From: Acetobacter sacchari
GTDB taxonomy: Bacteria > Pseudomonadota > Alphaproteobacteria > Acetobacterales > Acetobacteraceae
DNA: 64,000 nt
Assembly (NCBI RefSeq): GCF_017377715.1
Contig: NZ_JAFVMF010000008.1
Span: forward strand, 145,104 to 209,103
Direction of reading: 5' to 3'
Both the position numbers and the translations under genes were made by a program. The notes beneath the pieces were generated by a model. The model had not been told where the DNA came from. It did no database searches and saw only the letters and a list, made by a program, of their open reading frames with translations. Of this stretch, positions 48,898-58,542 are shown in pieces. The stretch's first letter is position 1. Each line of letters begins with the position of its first letter.

Positions 48898-50775
48898 ATG
48901 GCCACGACGACAACAACAACCACCACCAGTAGTGGTGTAAAGTATAATGTAATATCTAATTATACACTTGGTACTTTGACCTCATGGAACGTCACGATCA
49001 CCGACCCGGATGGAACTATAGCTTACACTGGGACGCTCTATCCAGGCGTTCTGGGTGTTCTTAAGACCGGCTATGTGGCGTCTTCTTCCGATAGTGCAAT
49101 CAGCATTGCAAATTTGCTTGTAGGCGCGACTTACATTGTTCCGGCGGGCGTGACGTCTGATGTAGATATTCTTGTCTCCGTGGGCACGCTCTACCCCACG
49201 ACGATCTACGTGGGTGGTACGGCTACGATTACAACGACATTGAGCGCGCTGAGCGGGCTTGTGGTCAATGTCGATGGCGGCACGGCGACCCTTAACCATG
49301 GTTTGGTGGCCAAAGCTCTTTCCGGAACGACCGTCAACATTACAAACGGCGGCACGTTCTCTGGCGGCACGTCTTTGGTCACCGCACTTTCCGGGACAAC
49401 TATTCACTTTGGTACGGGCGGAGGCACTTTTATCCTGAATGCGGAGGCGTCGCTCCTCAATCTGTCGAGCACAAATATAACGGGTTACGACCCCTCGAAA
49501 GATACAATCGAGTTGGAGAACACCGTTGAGACTGTAGCATATTATACGATAACTGGGTCATCGACGGTAAAAACCGTAACGCTGTACGGTGTGTCTGGAA
49601 CTGAGATAGCGTCGTATAGCGCTACGCTCGCCAGTGGCGTTACGTTGACAAATAATACGTACTATATCGATGGAAGTACAAATAATCCTCTAAAAATTAC
49701 CTACGATAGTGATAACACCTACATTGGCGCTTGCTTTCTGTCTGGTTCGATGATTCGCACGTCGGCCGGTGATGTTCCGGTGGAAGATGTGCGTATTGGT
49801 GACATTGTCGCTACGTTTGACTGGCGCAACAACTCGGAAGAACTTCGCGATGTGACATGGGTCGGAAGCGCAAATATTTCCGTAAACAAGGACCTGCGGG
49901 ACGACGAAGCGGGATATCCGGTTTGCGTCCTGAAGGACGCCGTATCGCATGGCGTGCCTTATAAGGACATGCGTGTCACGGCGGAGCACTGCCTTTTCTT
50001 TGAAGGAAAGTTCATCCCGGCCAGAATGCTGGTCAACGGAAAAAACATTTTTTACGATAAGAATATTACGAGCTATACCTATTATCATATTGAGACGGAA
50101 CCACACGCGGTTATCTGGTCTGACGGTATGCTGACAGAGACGTATCTGGATACCGGAAACAGGCATCTCTTTCGACAGCATGGAGAGGTCTCGATACTGA
50201 CGGGTCGCGCTCGCTCCTGGGAACGCGATGCTGCGGCTCCGTTGATGGTGGAGCGCTCCATTGTGGAGGCGATTCATCGCGAGGTCGATGCTCGTGCGGC
50301 CCTCGTGGCGGAAAATGTAATCGGAAACAGGATATCCTTGGAGACCGATCCAGACATCCACCTCATAACTGACAGGGGGCGCTCCCTTAAGCGCCTTAGG
50401 CTGGAGGGTAATAATTATTCCTTCCTGATTCCAGCGGGGGTCCAGAGCGTCAGAATCATGTCACGCTGCAGCCGCCCCAGCGATACGATCGGCCCGTTTG
50501 TCGATGACAGGCGTGAACTGGGAGTGTTGATTGGCAACATTACGAAGACCAGCGGGCGCAGGGTTGAAATAATCGATCAGCACCTTACCGCTTTGTCATT
50601 GGATGGATGGCATGGGTTGGAGGGCGGGCGGGGCCGTTGGACAACCGGGGCGGGGACCTTGTCTGTCGCCTCCCAACCGTCCGCACAGCCATTTTCTCTT
50701 ACTGTAGAGGTAATGGCTGCCGGCCCTTACCTGGCGTCCAATGACACAGTTTGCTTCGCGCGTAAGGAAGCATAA
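48898..50775 (+). CDS. Hint-domain protein with N-terminal repeat region
   Basis: A 625-residue protein. It opens with eight threonines in a row (residues 3-10), then about 260 residues rich in Thr, Ser, Gly and Val with short repeats (TVNITNGGTFSGG, TTIHFGTGGGTFILN), as in beta-solenoid surface proteins. At about residue 278 begins a Hint (hedgehog/intein) domain, CFLSGSMIRTSAGDVPVEDVRIGD, with the nucleophile cysteine and the VTAEHCLFF histidine block. This is the form seen often in acetic acid bacteria, probably for self-cleavage or attachment. No classical signal peptide is visible, so export may use a C-terminal or other signal. Codon use is more AT-rich than the neighbours. The IS5 remnant begins directly past its stop. 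Confidence 0.85.
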   Translation: MATTTTTTTTSSGVKYNVISNYTLGTLTSWNVTITDPDGTIAYTGTLYPGVLGVLKTGYVASSSDSAISIANLLVGATYIVPAGVTSDVDILVSVGTLYPTTIYVGGTATITTTLSALSGLVVNVDGGTATLNHGLVAKALSGTTVNITNGGTFSGGTSLVTALSGTTIHFGTGGGTFILNAEASLLNLSSTNITGYDPSKDTIELENTVETVAYYTITGSSTVKTVTLYGVSGTEIASYSATLASGVTLTNNTYYIDGSTNNPLKITYDSDNTYIGACFLSGSMIRTSAGDVPVEDVRIGDIVATFDWRNNSEELRDVTWVGSANISVNKDLRDDEAGYPVCVLKDAVSHGVPYKDMRVTAEHCLFFEGKFIPARMLVNGKNIFYDKNITSYTYYHIETEPHAVIWSDGMLTETYLDTGNRHLFRQHGEVSILTGRARSWERDAAAPLMVERSIVEAIHREVDARAALVAENVIGNRISLETDPDIHLITDRGRSLKRLRLEGNNYSFLIPAGVQSVRIMSRCSRPSDTIGPFVDDRRELGVLIGNITKTSGRRVEIIDQHLTALSLDGWHGLEGGRGRWTTGAGTLSVASQPSAQPFSLTVEVMAAGPYLASNDTVCFARKEA

Positions 50776-51220
50776 TGGTCCGTGTTTCTGAAGTTGGCGG
50801 CCTGACCAGCAACCATGTGAAGGAAAGAGGGCAAATCGTGACCGTCACACACCGCATGAAGCTTTGAGTGCAGATCGCTTTTTGTGCTCCAGAGATTTGG
50901 TAGGGGAAAACCCATGTTGGGTCCGGACGCTACCGTCAGAGTGCCTTGAGATGTGTGGCGTCACCCAACAGACGCGTCGAGAGGCTAGCTTGTTTCTTCT
51001 GGGTTACGAAAATCCGATCGAAGACAGCTTGGACGCTCCGTCGGATATAGCGGTTGTACGAAGTTTTATTCAGATCCATAGGCTTCAGAGCGGCTTTCCA
51101 CTGAAAGCCGCCGCGAATCACATAACCATCTAGATCAGAACGCCCCCCCCTCCCTCGACTGCGTTTTTCTCCGCCTTCCGCCAAGCTGGAAGCCTCCGGC
51201 AAAAACTGACCCGAGAGCAC
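50776..51220 (-). pseudogene. Decayed IS5-type transposase remnant
   Basis: On the minus strand, one frame gives SYNRYIRRSVQAVFDRIF and ends DATHLKAL-stop near 50936. After a frameshift another frame gives TKSDLHSKLHAVCDGHDLPS and AGQAANFR. Joined, these match the order of IS5-family transposases (YNRY ... FDRIF ... DATHLKAH ... SKLHAVCDG ... AGQ). Both ends are missing, so it is a dead fragment. It abuts the end of the Hint gene. Evidence of past insertions at this tRNA-linked locus. Confidence 0.65.
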
Positions 51221-51221
51221 G

Positions 51222-51369
51222 CGTATAGATGACGCTGGATATCACGCAACGTGCCTGTCACCTGTCCTGGCTGTCTCTCATGGCCTACGGCCTTGATGCG
51301 CTGCCGAGGAACCCGGCAGCGAAAGAACCATCGATCGCCGTGTCTGAGCAGGTTTTTCCCGCGACCCAT
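51222..51369 (-). pseudogene. Integrase N-terminal fragment next to tRNA-Thr
   Basis: On the minus strand, MGRGKNLLRHGDRWFFRCRVPRQ ... RHLYA resembles the N-terminal arm-binding part of phage-type tyrosine integrases. Only about 50 residues are present and no catalytic domain follows, so the gene is cut short. It starts about 100 bases past the 3' end of the tRNA-Thr gene and points the same way, as island integrases do. Assignment is from pattern only. Confidence 0.45.
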
Positions 51370-51471
51370 GGCGCTAGGGGTGACAGAAAAGCGTTACAAA
51401 CGCACGGAGCTGTAACCCTTAGCGATAATCTGCTGTCAGGGCCGGCCGTCGTCAGCGATGTATGGAATTTC

Positions 51472-51546
<75 letters not shown>

Positions 51547-51636
51547 GCGTTGGCTGAGCCCTATAGCGGAGAGCTGGCATGGCTGCAATATGTCTTCCGC
51601 CTATCAAGGCGCATCATTTCGGAGTAAATTCTCCCG

Positions 51637-53115
51637 ATGTCGTCGACCCTTCCATCCAGATTCTACCGTGGGGCGCTGTCTCTGGCGCGCAGACGGCGGC
51701 GCAAGCCGATCAGCGCTCGCGTTATTGATGGTTTGGTAGAGTGCCCATGCTGCGGTGAATATCAGGCGGTCCGAAATGTCGAGCCGGGCATGATGGCGCG
51801 GTGTGTACGTTGTGGATTTGGACTCGAGCGGCGAAACATGTCCTCGCCAATCGCGACTCCTTTGGCTCTGTGCATCAGCTCGGCCGCGCTTTATTTCGCG
51901 ACTCTGATGTCCTCGCTCATGACGCTTAACCTGTATGGGCGGCAGCGCGCGGTCGAGCTTGTGACCGGTCCCATGGAGCTGCTGCACGAGGGATGGGGGG
52001 AGGTCGGCGTGCTCGTGGGGCTCGTCACGGTCCTCGCGCCCGGCGTCGTAATCACGATGATGGCGCTGATTCTCTATGCGGGTGGCAAGAAGGAGATGCC
52101 GGACTGGGCGCCGCACTTGCTCGCCTGGTACGAGAAGCTTCGTCCCTGGTCGATGATGGAAGTCTATATTCTCGGGATCTTCGTCGCATATACGAAGCTG
52201 GTGGATCTGGCCTATGTGGAGGTCGGACCGGCGGCGTATCTTATCGCGGCGCTGATGGTGACCATGGCGGCGACGGACCAGACGCTCGACAAGGAGTTGA
52301 TCTGGCGACGGCGGCGCGTGGAGAACACCTTGCAGTTCTCCGATGGAACCCGCGTGGCCGTTGAGCGCGTCTCGATCAGCGATATCCCGATGCCGCCCGT
52401 CCAGAATATGCTCTCCTGCTATTCCTGCGGCCTCGTGGGAGCGTTTGAGCAACCTGTGCCGCGAACTCACATCGTGGGTTCGTGTCCTCGTTGCGGGCAC
52501 AAGATGCGGCGTCGCAAACCGGACAGCCTCAATCGCACTGCAGCACTGTTGCTGGCGTCGCTGATCTGCTATTTTCCGGCGAATATTTACCCCGTCATGA
52601 CGGTTATCAAACTGGGGCAGGGTGGCGGTCACACGATTCTCGGCGGAGTCGTGGAGTTGTGGCAGGACGGGATGATTCCCCTTTCCATCCTCGTGCTGTT
52701 CGCGAGCATAACTGTGCCGGTGGCCAAGATTCTTGGCCTGGCGTTCATGCTGTTCGAGACGTATCGGGGATCGTCGCGCGGCTTGATGTTCCGCTCAAAA
52801 CTTTTCAGGGTTATCGACGCTATAGGGCGGTGGTCGATGATCGACGTCTTCATGATTTCGATTCTGGTCGCCGTGGTCCGGTTCAGCTCGCTGGCCAACG
52901 TCACGGCGGACGGGGGCGTCGTCTGCTTCGCCGCAGTGGTGGTGCTCACCATTTTCGCGGCAGAGGCGTTTGATCCGCGTCTTATGTGGGACGCCGCTGG
53001 AAAAAACGGTCCAGCGCCAGCGGCTGATCCGCCGGTTGCGAGCCGCAAGTTAACACGGACCGTACAAAATGACGGAACCGAAGATCGCCAAGGTATGGAG
53101 CCGGCAAGCGCGTGA
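51637..53115 (+). CDS. pqiA: PqiA-family inner-membrane protein
   Basis: Inner-membrane part of a Pqi lipid-transport system between the membranes. The 492-residue protein has two PqiA domains, each with four membrane helices and a zinc-ribbon: CPCCGEYQ with CVRCG near residue 35, and CYSCG with CPRCGHKM near residue 265-290. It is longer than E. coli PqiA (417), mostly at the N-terminus and the tail. Its stop overlaps the GTG start of pqiB. The operon begins about 90 bases right of tRNA-Thr. Confidence 0.9.
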   Translation: MSSTLPSRFYRGALSLARRRRRKPISARVIDGLVECPCCGEYQAVRNVEPGMMARCVRCGFGLERRNMSSPIATPLALCISSAALYFATLMSSLMTLNLYGRQRAVELVTGPMELLHEGWGEVGVLVGLVTVLAPGVVITMMALILYAGGKKEMPDWAPHLLAWYEKLRPWSMMEVYILGIFVAYTKLVDLAYVEVGPAAYLIAALMVTMAATDQTLDKELIWRRRRVENTLQFSDGTRVAVERVSISDIPMPPVQNMLSCYSCGLVGAFEQPVPRTHIVGSCPRCGHKMRRRKPDSLNRTAALLLASLICYFPANIYPVMTVIKLGQGGGHTILGGVVELWQDGMIPLSILVLFASITVPVAKILGLAFMLFETYRGSSRGLMFRSKLFRVIDAIGRWSMIDVFMISILVAVVRFSSLANVTADGGVVCFAAVVVLTIFAAEAFDPRLMWDAAGKNGPAPAADPPVASRKLTRTVQNDGTEDRQGMEPASA

Positions 53116-54800
53116 CGTCAGATAACCATAACCAATCTCACACTCCCGGCGGCGCCCCGCCGGACGCGCCGGTTGGCAGGGCCTGGTTTTCCCTGATCTG
53201 GCTGATCCCTATCATTTCCGTCCTGATCGCCGGGTTCCTTCTCTGGCGTAATTTGTACGAGCGTGGTCCGGAAATCCTGATCACGCTGGATACGGCCGAT
53301 GGCCTCACCAGCGGTCAGACACAGGTCAAGAACAAGTCGGTGACGCTCGGCACCGTCAGTTCGATTTCGTTGTCGAAGGATATGCGCCACGTCGACGTCA
53401 GGGTGCAGATGAACTCGGACGCGGCTCCGCTTCTCACAGATAACTCTCAATTCTGGGTCGTCCGCCCGCGTATTAACGGCGCCAGCGTAACAGGGTTGGA
53501 GACGCTGATGTCGGGCGCTTATATCGGCTTCGACCCCGGCGCTCCTGGAGGACAGCGGGCGACCCATTTCAAGGGGCTGGAGTCGCCTCCGGGCATCCAG
53601 TCTGACCAGCCGGGACGCACCTACTCTTTGTTGGCGTCGGCGGTGGGCTCGATCGGTCCTGGCGCCCCGGTGTTCTTCCGCGACGTCGATGTCGGAGAGG
53701 TGCTCGGCTACACGCTTCCCCCCGGCGGCGTGGGGCCGGTCCTCATCCAGTTCTTCGTGCGAGAGCCGTATGACCACTATTTGAGGACCGACACTCGGTT
53801 CTGGAACGTGTCGGGCGTGAAGGTCGGTTTCGGCGCAGGCGGCCTCAAGGTTCAGTTGCAGTCGATTCAGGCGTTGTTCTCGGGCGGCGTCGCCTTCGGT
53901 CTTTCCAAGAGCATCCCGGGCGAAAAAGTGCCGGAAGCTCCGGCCAACACGCTGTTCCAGCTCTACGACGACAAGGAAACGGCCGACACTGCCGGTTATC
54001 GCGCACACCAAACAGTGGTGACATATCTGTCGTCCTCCGTTTCCGGGCTGACGGCTGGCAGCGCGGTAACCATGTTTGGCATTCAGGTCGGCAGCGTCAC
54101 CAGTGTGAAGCTGGATCTGGACCAGAACACCGGCCACGCGCGTGTCCGGGTGGCGATGGATATCCAGCCCGAGCGCGTCCTGCCCGCCGATCAGGTAAGT
54201 CCCGAGAAGGTCGTCACTGGAATGCAGGCGCTGGTCGCCAACGGTCTACGTGCCTCAACCGATAGTGCCAGCCTGCTGACGGGTGAAACAGTGATAGCGC
54301 TCAACTTCGTCAAGAATGCCACGCAGGCCAAGACCTACATGGAAGGCGACGCCCTGGTCATTCCGGGTGAAGCGGGCGGGATGAGCGGTATCATGCAGTC
54401 GCTGTCCGTCATGTCGGACAAATTGGCGGCGTTGCCAATCGAGCAGATTGGGGCCCACGCAAACGATCTGATCGCGCATGCCGACGAGCGAATCAATTCG
54501 CCTGAGGTGAAGCAATCGCTGGTCAATCTGCGGGATTCGCTACGCAGTCTGCACGATCTGCTCGACCAGACGAATCGGGGCGTTCAGCCGCTTCTGAAGC
54601 GGCTCCCTGAGATGAGCGATCAACTCGATAACACTATGAAAAACGCCAATAAATTGCTGGCCAGTTATGGTGGGGACACGGATTTTCATCGGAGCTTGCA
54701 ATCGATGGTTGTGGAATTGCAGGAGACGGCGCGGTCGCTGAAATTCATGTCGAACTTCCTGACCAACCACCCCTCCGCACTGATCGCAGGACGTAAATGA
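53112..54800 (+). CDS. pqiB: PqiB-family MCE-domain protein
   Basis: Periplasmic tube-forming protein with MCE domains, 562 residues, anchored by one N-terminal helix (WFSLIWLIPIISVLIAGFLLW). Three MCE repeats follow: GLTSGQTQVKNKSVTLGTVSSI (about residue 64), a second near 180 (GAPVFFRDVDVGEVLGY) and a third near 310 (SGLTAGSAVTMFGIQVGSV). The last 120 residues form a helical coiled region, as in PqiB. Start is GTG at 53112, overlapping pqiA by 4 bases. Works with PqiA and PqiC on lipid traffic. Confidence 0.92.
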   Translation: MTSDNHNQSHTPGGAPPDAPVGRAWFSLIWLIPIISVLIAGFLLWRNLYERGPEILITLDTADGLTSGQTQVKNKSVTLGTVSSISLSKDMRHVDVRVQMNSDAAPLLTDNSQFWVVRPRINGASVTGLETLMSGAYIGFDPGAPGGQRATHFKGLESPPGIQSDQPGRTYSLLASAVGSIGPGAPVFFRDVDVGEVLGYTLPPGGVGPVLIQFFVREPYDHYLRTDTRFWNVSGVKVGFGAGGLKVQLQSIQALFSGGVAFGLSKSIPGEKVPEAPANTLFQLYDDKETADTAGYRAHQTVVTYLSSSVSGLTAGSAVTMFGIQVGSVTSVKLDLDQNTGHARVRVAMDIQPERVLPADQVSPEKVVTGMQALVANGLRASTDSASLLTGETVIALNFVKNATQAKTYMEGDALVIPGEAGGMSGIMQSLSVMSDKLAALPIEQIGAHANDLIAHADERINSPEVKQSLVNLRDSLRSLHDLLDQTNRGVQPLLKRLPEMSDQLDNTMKNANKLLASYGGDTDFHRSLQSMVVELQETARSLKFMSNFLTNHPSALIAGRK

Positions 54801-55438
54801 TGCCTAGGTTATTTCGCGTATCCTCACGTCCGTCCGCAGCAACAACACTTAGCTCGCTCTTGGCGTGCGCCGCGGTTGTCAGCCTTGCGGCCTGCGGCTC
54901 CTCGGATCCGACGCTGTATACGCTCGCTCCGGTGGCGGGGCAGCCTTCGCCCGTTCTCCCCGCCGTGAATTCGGTGGAAGTGCGGTTACCAACGATTTCG
55001 GCCGGGCTGGATCGTGATCGGATCGTACTGAGCGACAGTGGCTATAAATTGGACGTGGCGTCGTCAGATGCGTGGAGCGAGCCCCTGGCTTCCCAAATTG
55101 CGCATGTCCTTGCAGGTGAACTGGGACAGCGCCTCCCGGGCGTCAATCTCGTCGTTCAAAACGACGCCATTACCGGCACGCCTCAGGCGTTCGTGGAGCT
55201 GGTCGTCAACCGTTTCTCGCGTGACGCGTCAGGGCAGGCGATTCTGGACGTACAGGCGGCGGTTCGCCTAGCCAGTGCGGACGATGGGGCACCGTTCAAT
55301 AGGCGCATTCTTCTGAGCACGCCAGCAGGTTTCGGCACGAAGGGGCTGGTCGCGGCACTAAGCGCTCTGCTCGGGCAAGCGGCAGACCAGATCGCTGCGC
55401 AAATTCGAGCTTTGCCGCCATCGGTGACGGCGCGATAG
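54797..55438 (+). CDS. pqiC: PqiC-type outer-membrane lipoprotein
   Basis: A 213-residue lipoprotein of the ABC-transport-auxiliary (DUF330) family. A signal peptide ends in the lipobox SLAACGSSDPTLYTLAP (cysteine about residue 32). Other DUF330 features are SVEVRLPTISAGLDRDRIV and ASSDAWSEPLASQIAHVLAGEL. It would sit at the outer membrane end of the PqiB tube. The ATG overlaps the pqiB stop by 4 bases, so pqiABC is a single co-translated operon. Confidence 0.88.
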   Translation: MMPRLFRVSSRPSAATTLSSLLACAAVVSLAACGSSDPTLYTLAPVAGQPSPVLPAVNSVEVRLPTISAGLDRDRIVLSDSGYKLDVASSDAWSEPLASQIAHVLAGELGQRLPGVNLVVQNDAITGTPQAFVELVVNRFSRDASGQAILDVQAAVRLASADDGAPFNRRILLSTPAGFGTKGLVAALSALLGQAADQIAAQIRALPPSVTAR

Positions 55439-56071
55439 GCGGAGCCGATAGGTTAACTGGCGGACGTCTATCGTCAGCAAATTTCAGTGACGCTTGATAC
55501 GCATGTGGGCTTACCGCGCTTCCGTCTTCGGCATGATTATCTGCTGCACGTTGCTTCTTTTAACAGTCGCGCCCCGGAAATCCACGCGATTAGGGGGCGA
55601 TCAAGGGAGCGGGTCGCGCTGCAGGCCCATCCCGCTCTTCTGCCGGCAGCTTATCAACGCACCGGGGCAAAATATTTCGTTTGTCGGGAAAGCAGGGCGT
55701 AAAAGTTTCGCTTTCCCATTTTGTCGTAACATAGAAAAATTAATCTGGATCAGGAATACGCTCCGATCACATCGCCGCCGTTGAACCGGTCGTGCAGATG
55801 GTGCTCGTCCTCGTTGAGGATGTCGTCGTTCTGCTCAAATCGTTGCAGGAGGAGAGGGTGCCCACCGATGCGGAATGAGCGTTCGCTCCACTGCATTGAT
55901 TCCGTTTGTTCTTCTTGGTGCCGGGTGAGGGAGGGTTTCAACCCTTACCTCACAAAGATATACAACGATATCAATAACTTGACTTTACTTAAAAACACCC
56001 GAATTCCGTTGTTCTGACCCCCGTCTACACCAAGTTTACACCATGCCGTATGGCCCGTTCAGGAGGGCCAA
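55439..56071. other. Intergenic region before the integrase gene
   Basis: 633 bases, less GC-rich toward the right. A hairpin at 55925-55953 (GTGAGG ... AGGGTT-TC-AACCCT ... CCTCAC) is the main structure. Short reading frames here (for example minus strand 55750-55941) match nothing I recognise. Likely holds the integrase promoter and possibly an attachment site. Confidence 0.4.
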
Positions 56072-57079
56072 ATGGCGTCAATCGTGAAACGTGGTCAGTC
56101 ATGGCGCGCAATGGTGGTCCGTAAGGGCAGGCGGGTCAATGCGACCTTCGACAGCCGGGCCGAGGCGGAAGAGTGGGCGATCCGCGCTGAAGCGGCCATT
56201 CTGGCCGGGCAGGTCCCTGCGAAGCTGGCTCCGGTTTCGGGCAAACAGACGGTGGCCGATATCATCGAACGGTATAGCCGGGAGGTATCACCATCAAAGG
56301 GCGGCGTACGTTGGGAAGTTATCCGCGCGGAAGCTCTTCGCAGGATTCCAGCTTTCAACGTCCCACCGAGCGCGTTCGGTCCGCAGGAACTGGCGGCATG
56401 GCGTGACCAAAGGCTTACGTCCGTTGCAACGTCTACCGTCAACCGTGATCTCAACTTCATTTCGGCCGTGATCAATCACGCAATGAAGGAATGGAGGGCG
56501 CCTTTCGCGGCGAACCCGGTGCATCTGATCCAGCGCCCAAAGAACCCCAGAGCGAGGAAGCGGCGTGTGTCGGCCGAGGAGCGCGTTGCGATCGCCGAGG
56601 CCCTCGGGTGGGATCGAGCTTCTCGACCGCAGAACAGGATGGGGTGGGTTGCAGTCGCGTTTTATCTTGCGCTCGAAACAGCAATGCGGAAGGGCGAAAT
56701 TCTTTCTCTGCGCTGGCAGGCAATCAACCTGGAGAAACGATATGCCTACCTGCGGAAGACGAAAAACGGCGATGAGCGGTACGTGCCTCTTTCGTCAGAG
56801 GCGATCGCTTTGCTGCGCATCATAGGGCCGGGGAGCGGCGCCGAGTCAGTTATCCCCGTTGCGTCCGAGACGCTGGATCAGTTCTTCCGCCGCGCACGCG
56901 ATGTTGCAGGGCTGCCAGATCTGCATTTCCATGATTCGCGTCGCGAGGCGACGACGCAGTTCAGCAAGAAGCTGTCCAATGTGCTGGAGCTGGCGGCGGT
57001 GACGGGGCACCGCTCGCTCAATGTGTTGAAGGATTACTATCGGCCAGATCCGAGTGAGTTGGCCAGAAAATTGGGTTGA
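56072..57079 (+). CDS. Tyrosine-type site-specific integrase
   Basis: Phage- or island-type recombinase of 335 residues. N-terminal arm-binding part (MASIVKRGQSWRAMVVRKGRR) and a core-binding helical domain (about 65-160) precede the catalytic domain. Catalytic residues seen are R in ETAMRKGEILSL (about residue 212), K in RKTKNGDERYVPL, H-x-x-R in HDSRREATTQF, H in TGHRSLNVL and the nucleophile Y in LKDYYRPDP near residue 326. It seems complete. No tRNA lies next to it. It precedes the efflux operon and probably marks an element or its remnant. Confidence 0.92.
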   Translation: MASIVKRGQSWRAMVVRKGRRVNATFDSRAEAEEWAIRAEAAILAGQVPAKLAPVSGKQTVADIIERYSREVSPSKGGVRWEVIRAEALRRIPAFNVPPSAFGPQELAAWRDQRLTSVATSTVNRDLNFISAVINHAMKEWRAPFAANPVHLIQRPKNPRARKRRVSAEERVAIAEALGWDRASRPQNRMGWVAVAFYLALETAMRKGEILSLRWQAINLEKRYAYLRKTKNGDERYVPLSSEAIALLRIIGPGSGAESVIPVASETLDQFFRRARDVAGLPDLHFHDSRREATTQFSKKLSNVLELAAVTGHRSLNVLKDYYRPDPSELARKLG

Positions 57080-57243
57080 GGCCGCGAGGGCGACAGTAAT
57101 TCGAGAAAAACCACAGTGAACTTTACCTAACGGACACAGCGTCACCGAAGCTTCTTTCATGCGCCGCCAGGTGTTTGAATGGCTCCCGGAGCAGGAACCA
57201 TTACCTTGCGTCCACGTTAAGCGACGATGACGGAAAGTTTATA

Positions 57244-57519
57244 ATGGATCTGATGAAGCAAAATCACATAAAGAAAATAACGATAATGAACTGTTTGTTC
57301 GTCGGAGGATGTAATACGTCACCGACGCAAGATTTGTTCGGATCTTTTTTTCCTTCCTGGCTCCTGTGCGCGTTTGCGGGCGTCAGCGTAGCGGCGTTAA
57401 CTCGCGTTCTGTTTAGTGCGCTGGATCTCGACGACGCCGTCCCCCTGCCAATGCTTTCATGGCTTGCGTTTGGCACAGCCGTTACTTTGGCCCTGTGGAT
57501 CATCTGGATAGGTATTTGA
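57244..57519 (+). CDS. YtcA-like small lipoprotein/membrane protein
   Basis: A 91-residue protein with a lipobox-like FVGGCNTSPTQ near residue 22, then FFPSWLLCAFAGV and two membrane helices. The C-x-x-SP ... PSW-x-x-C pattern resembles E. coli YtcA, whose gene lies next to mdtNOP. Its stop is 3 bases before the HlyD-type gene, fitting the same operon. The ATG at 57244 has a weak ribosome-binding site; 57253 is an alternative. Confidence 0.7.
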   Translation: MDLMKQNHIKKITIMNCLFVGGCNTSPTQDLFGSFFPSWLLCAFAGVSVAALTRVLFSALDLDDAVPLPMLSWLAFGTAVTLALWIIWIGI

Positions 57520-57522
57520 AGG

Positions 57523-58542
57523 ATGGTATCCTCGAAAAAAATGACGGGATATGCGTTTCTCGTCAGCAGTCTGCTGCTCTGCGCGCTGTTAGCTCTCGTC
57601 GCAGCCTATCTTGTTGATCGCAGTCCCCGCACGGATGATGCGTTTATACAAGCCAATATCGTCAATATGGCCCCGGAAGTCAGTGGCAGAATCATCACCA
57701 TCAACGTACGAGATAACCAGTTTGTCCGTCGCGGTGATACGCTATTTGTCATTGATCCAGAACCTTTCCGTTACGCGCTGGAGCAAGCTCAGGCCAATTT
57801 GGATAACCTGAAGGCGGAGTTGCCTTTGCAGGATTTGCAGATCGGCTCGCAAGTGGCGACCGCCAAGGCTCAGGGAAGCAGTGTCGAACAAATGCAGGCC
57901 CAGCTTGCATTGGCCCAGTCTACCGAAGCGCGTTTAGCTCCTCTGGCTCGGCAGGGCTTCGTGACGGCTCAGCAACTCGATCAGGCCAAGAGTAACGTTA
58001 AAACCTCGTCTGCAGCACTCGAGCAGGCAATCCACTCGCAGAATGCCGCAACGAAGAACGTTCGTGACGACAGGCCGCTTCGAGCGCAGATCGTCGGAGC
58101 AACCGCACAGTTGGCCGCTGCGCAGAGGGACCTGCGTTTAACAGAAGTTAAAGCCCCATGTGACGGTCAGATTACAGGGCTCAACATCGCCGCTGGCGAG
58201 TATGCGGCAGAAGGTAAGGCTCTGTTTACGATCATTGACACCGAGCACTGGTGGGTGATCGCCAATTTCCGGGAAACTCAGGTGCCCGACTTTCATCCTG
58301 GCCAACGCGCGATCATCCATGTTCTGGCCCGTCCCAATGTTGTACTGCACGGTCATGTCGAGAGCCTCGGCGGCGGCGTCCAGCCCGATGTAGGCAGTCT
58401 GACGAGTGGGCTGCCGCAAGTTGCGCGCAACTTGAACTGGGTCAGAATTGCCCAACGTTACCCAATACGGATCAGTCTGGATCAACCCCCTCCTGAGCTT
58501 ATGCGTATCGGAGCAACGGTCGTTGCGACGATCCAAAGATGA
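57523..58542 (+). CDS. HlyD-family membrane fusion protein (MdtN/AaeA-like)
   Basis: Periplasmic adaptor of an efflux pump, 339 residues. One N-terminal membrane helix (FLVSSLLLCALLALVAAYLV) is followed by the biotinyl-lipoyl half DDAFIQANIVNMAPEVSGRI, a coiled-coil hairpin (about 80-190, with GFVTAQQLDQAKSNV) and the second lipoyl half LTEVKAPCDGQITGLNIAAGEY. The DAYV-like DDAFIQ and KAPCDG motifs mark the MdtN/EmrA/AaeA group. It overlaps the next gene by 4 bases. Joins the FUSC pump to the outer-membrane channel. Confidence 0.88.
   Translation: MVSSKKMTGYAFLVSSLLLCALLALVAAYLVDRSPRTDDAFIQANIVNMAPEVSGRIITINVRDNQFVRRGDTLFVIDPEPFRYALEQAQANLDNLKAELPLQDLQIGSQVATAKAQGSSVEQMQAQLALAQSTEARLAPLARQGFVTAQQLDQAKSNVKTSSAALEQAIHSQNAATKNVRDDRPLRAQIVGATAQLAAAQRDLRLTEVKAPCDGQITGLNIAAGEYAAEGKALFTIIDTEHWWVIANFRETQVPDFHPGQRAIIHVLARPNVVLHGHVESLGGGVQPDVGSLTSGLPQVARNLNWVRIAQRYPIRISLDQPPPELMRIGATVVATIQR

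Noticed and set aside
48562..48926. Minus-strand reading frames in the AT-rich gap
   Set aside because: Composition is Lys/Asn/Ile/Tyr-rich as expected from AT-rich non-coding DNA and no start signal is seen.
55494..55784. Plus-strand frame with a hydrophobic stretch after pqiC
   Set aside because: Weak start, no ribosome-binding site and an unnatural Arg-rich tail; not supported as a gene.
55750..55941. Minus-strand 63-codon frame, possible transposase scrap
   Set aside because: No recognisable motif to tie it to any transposase family.
55905..55955. Minus-strand sequence ending GGCACCA after a GGGTT-like arm, at first sight a tRNA 3' end by the integrase
   Set aside because: The arm cannot be aligned to T-stem and acceptor spacing; it is better explained as a plain hairpin.
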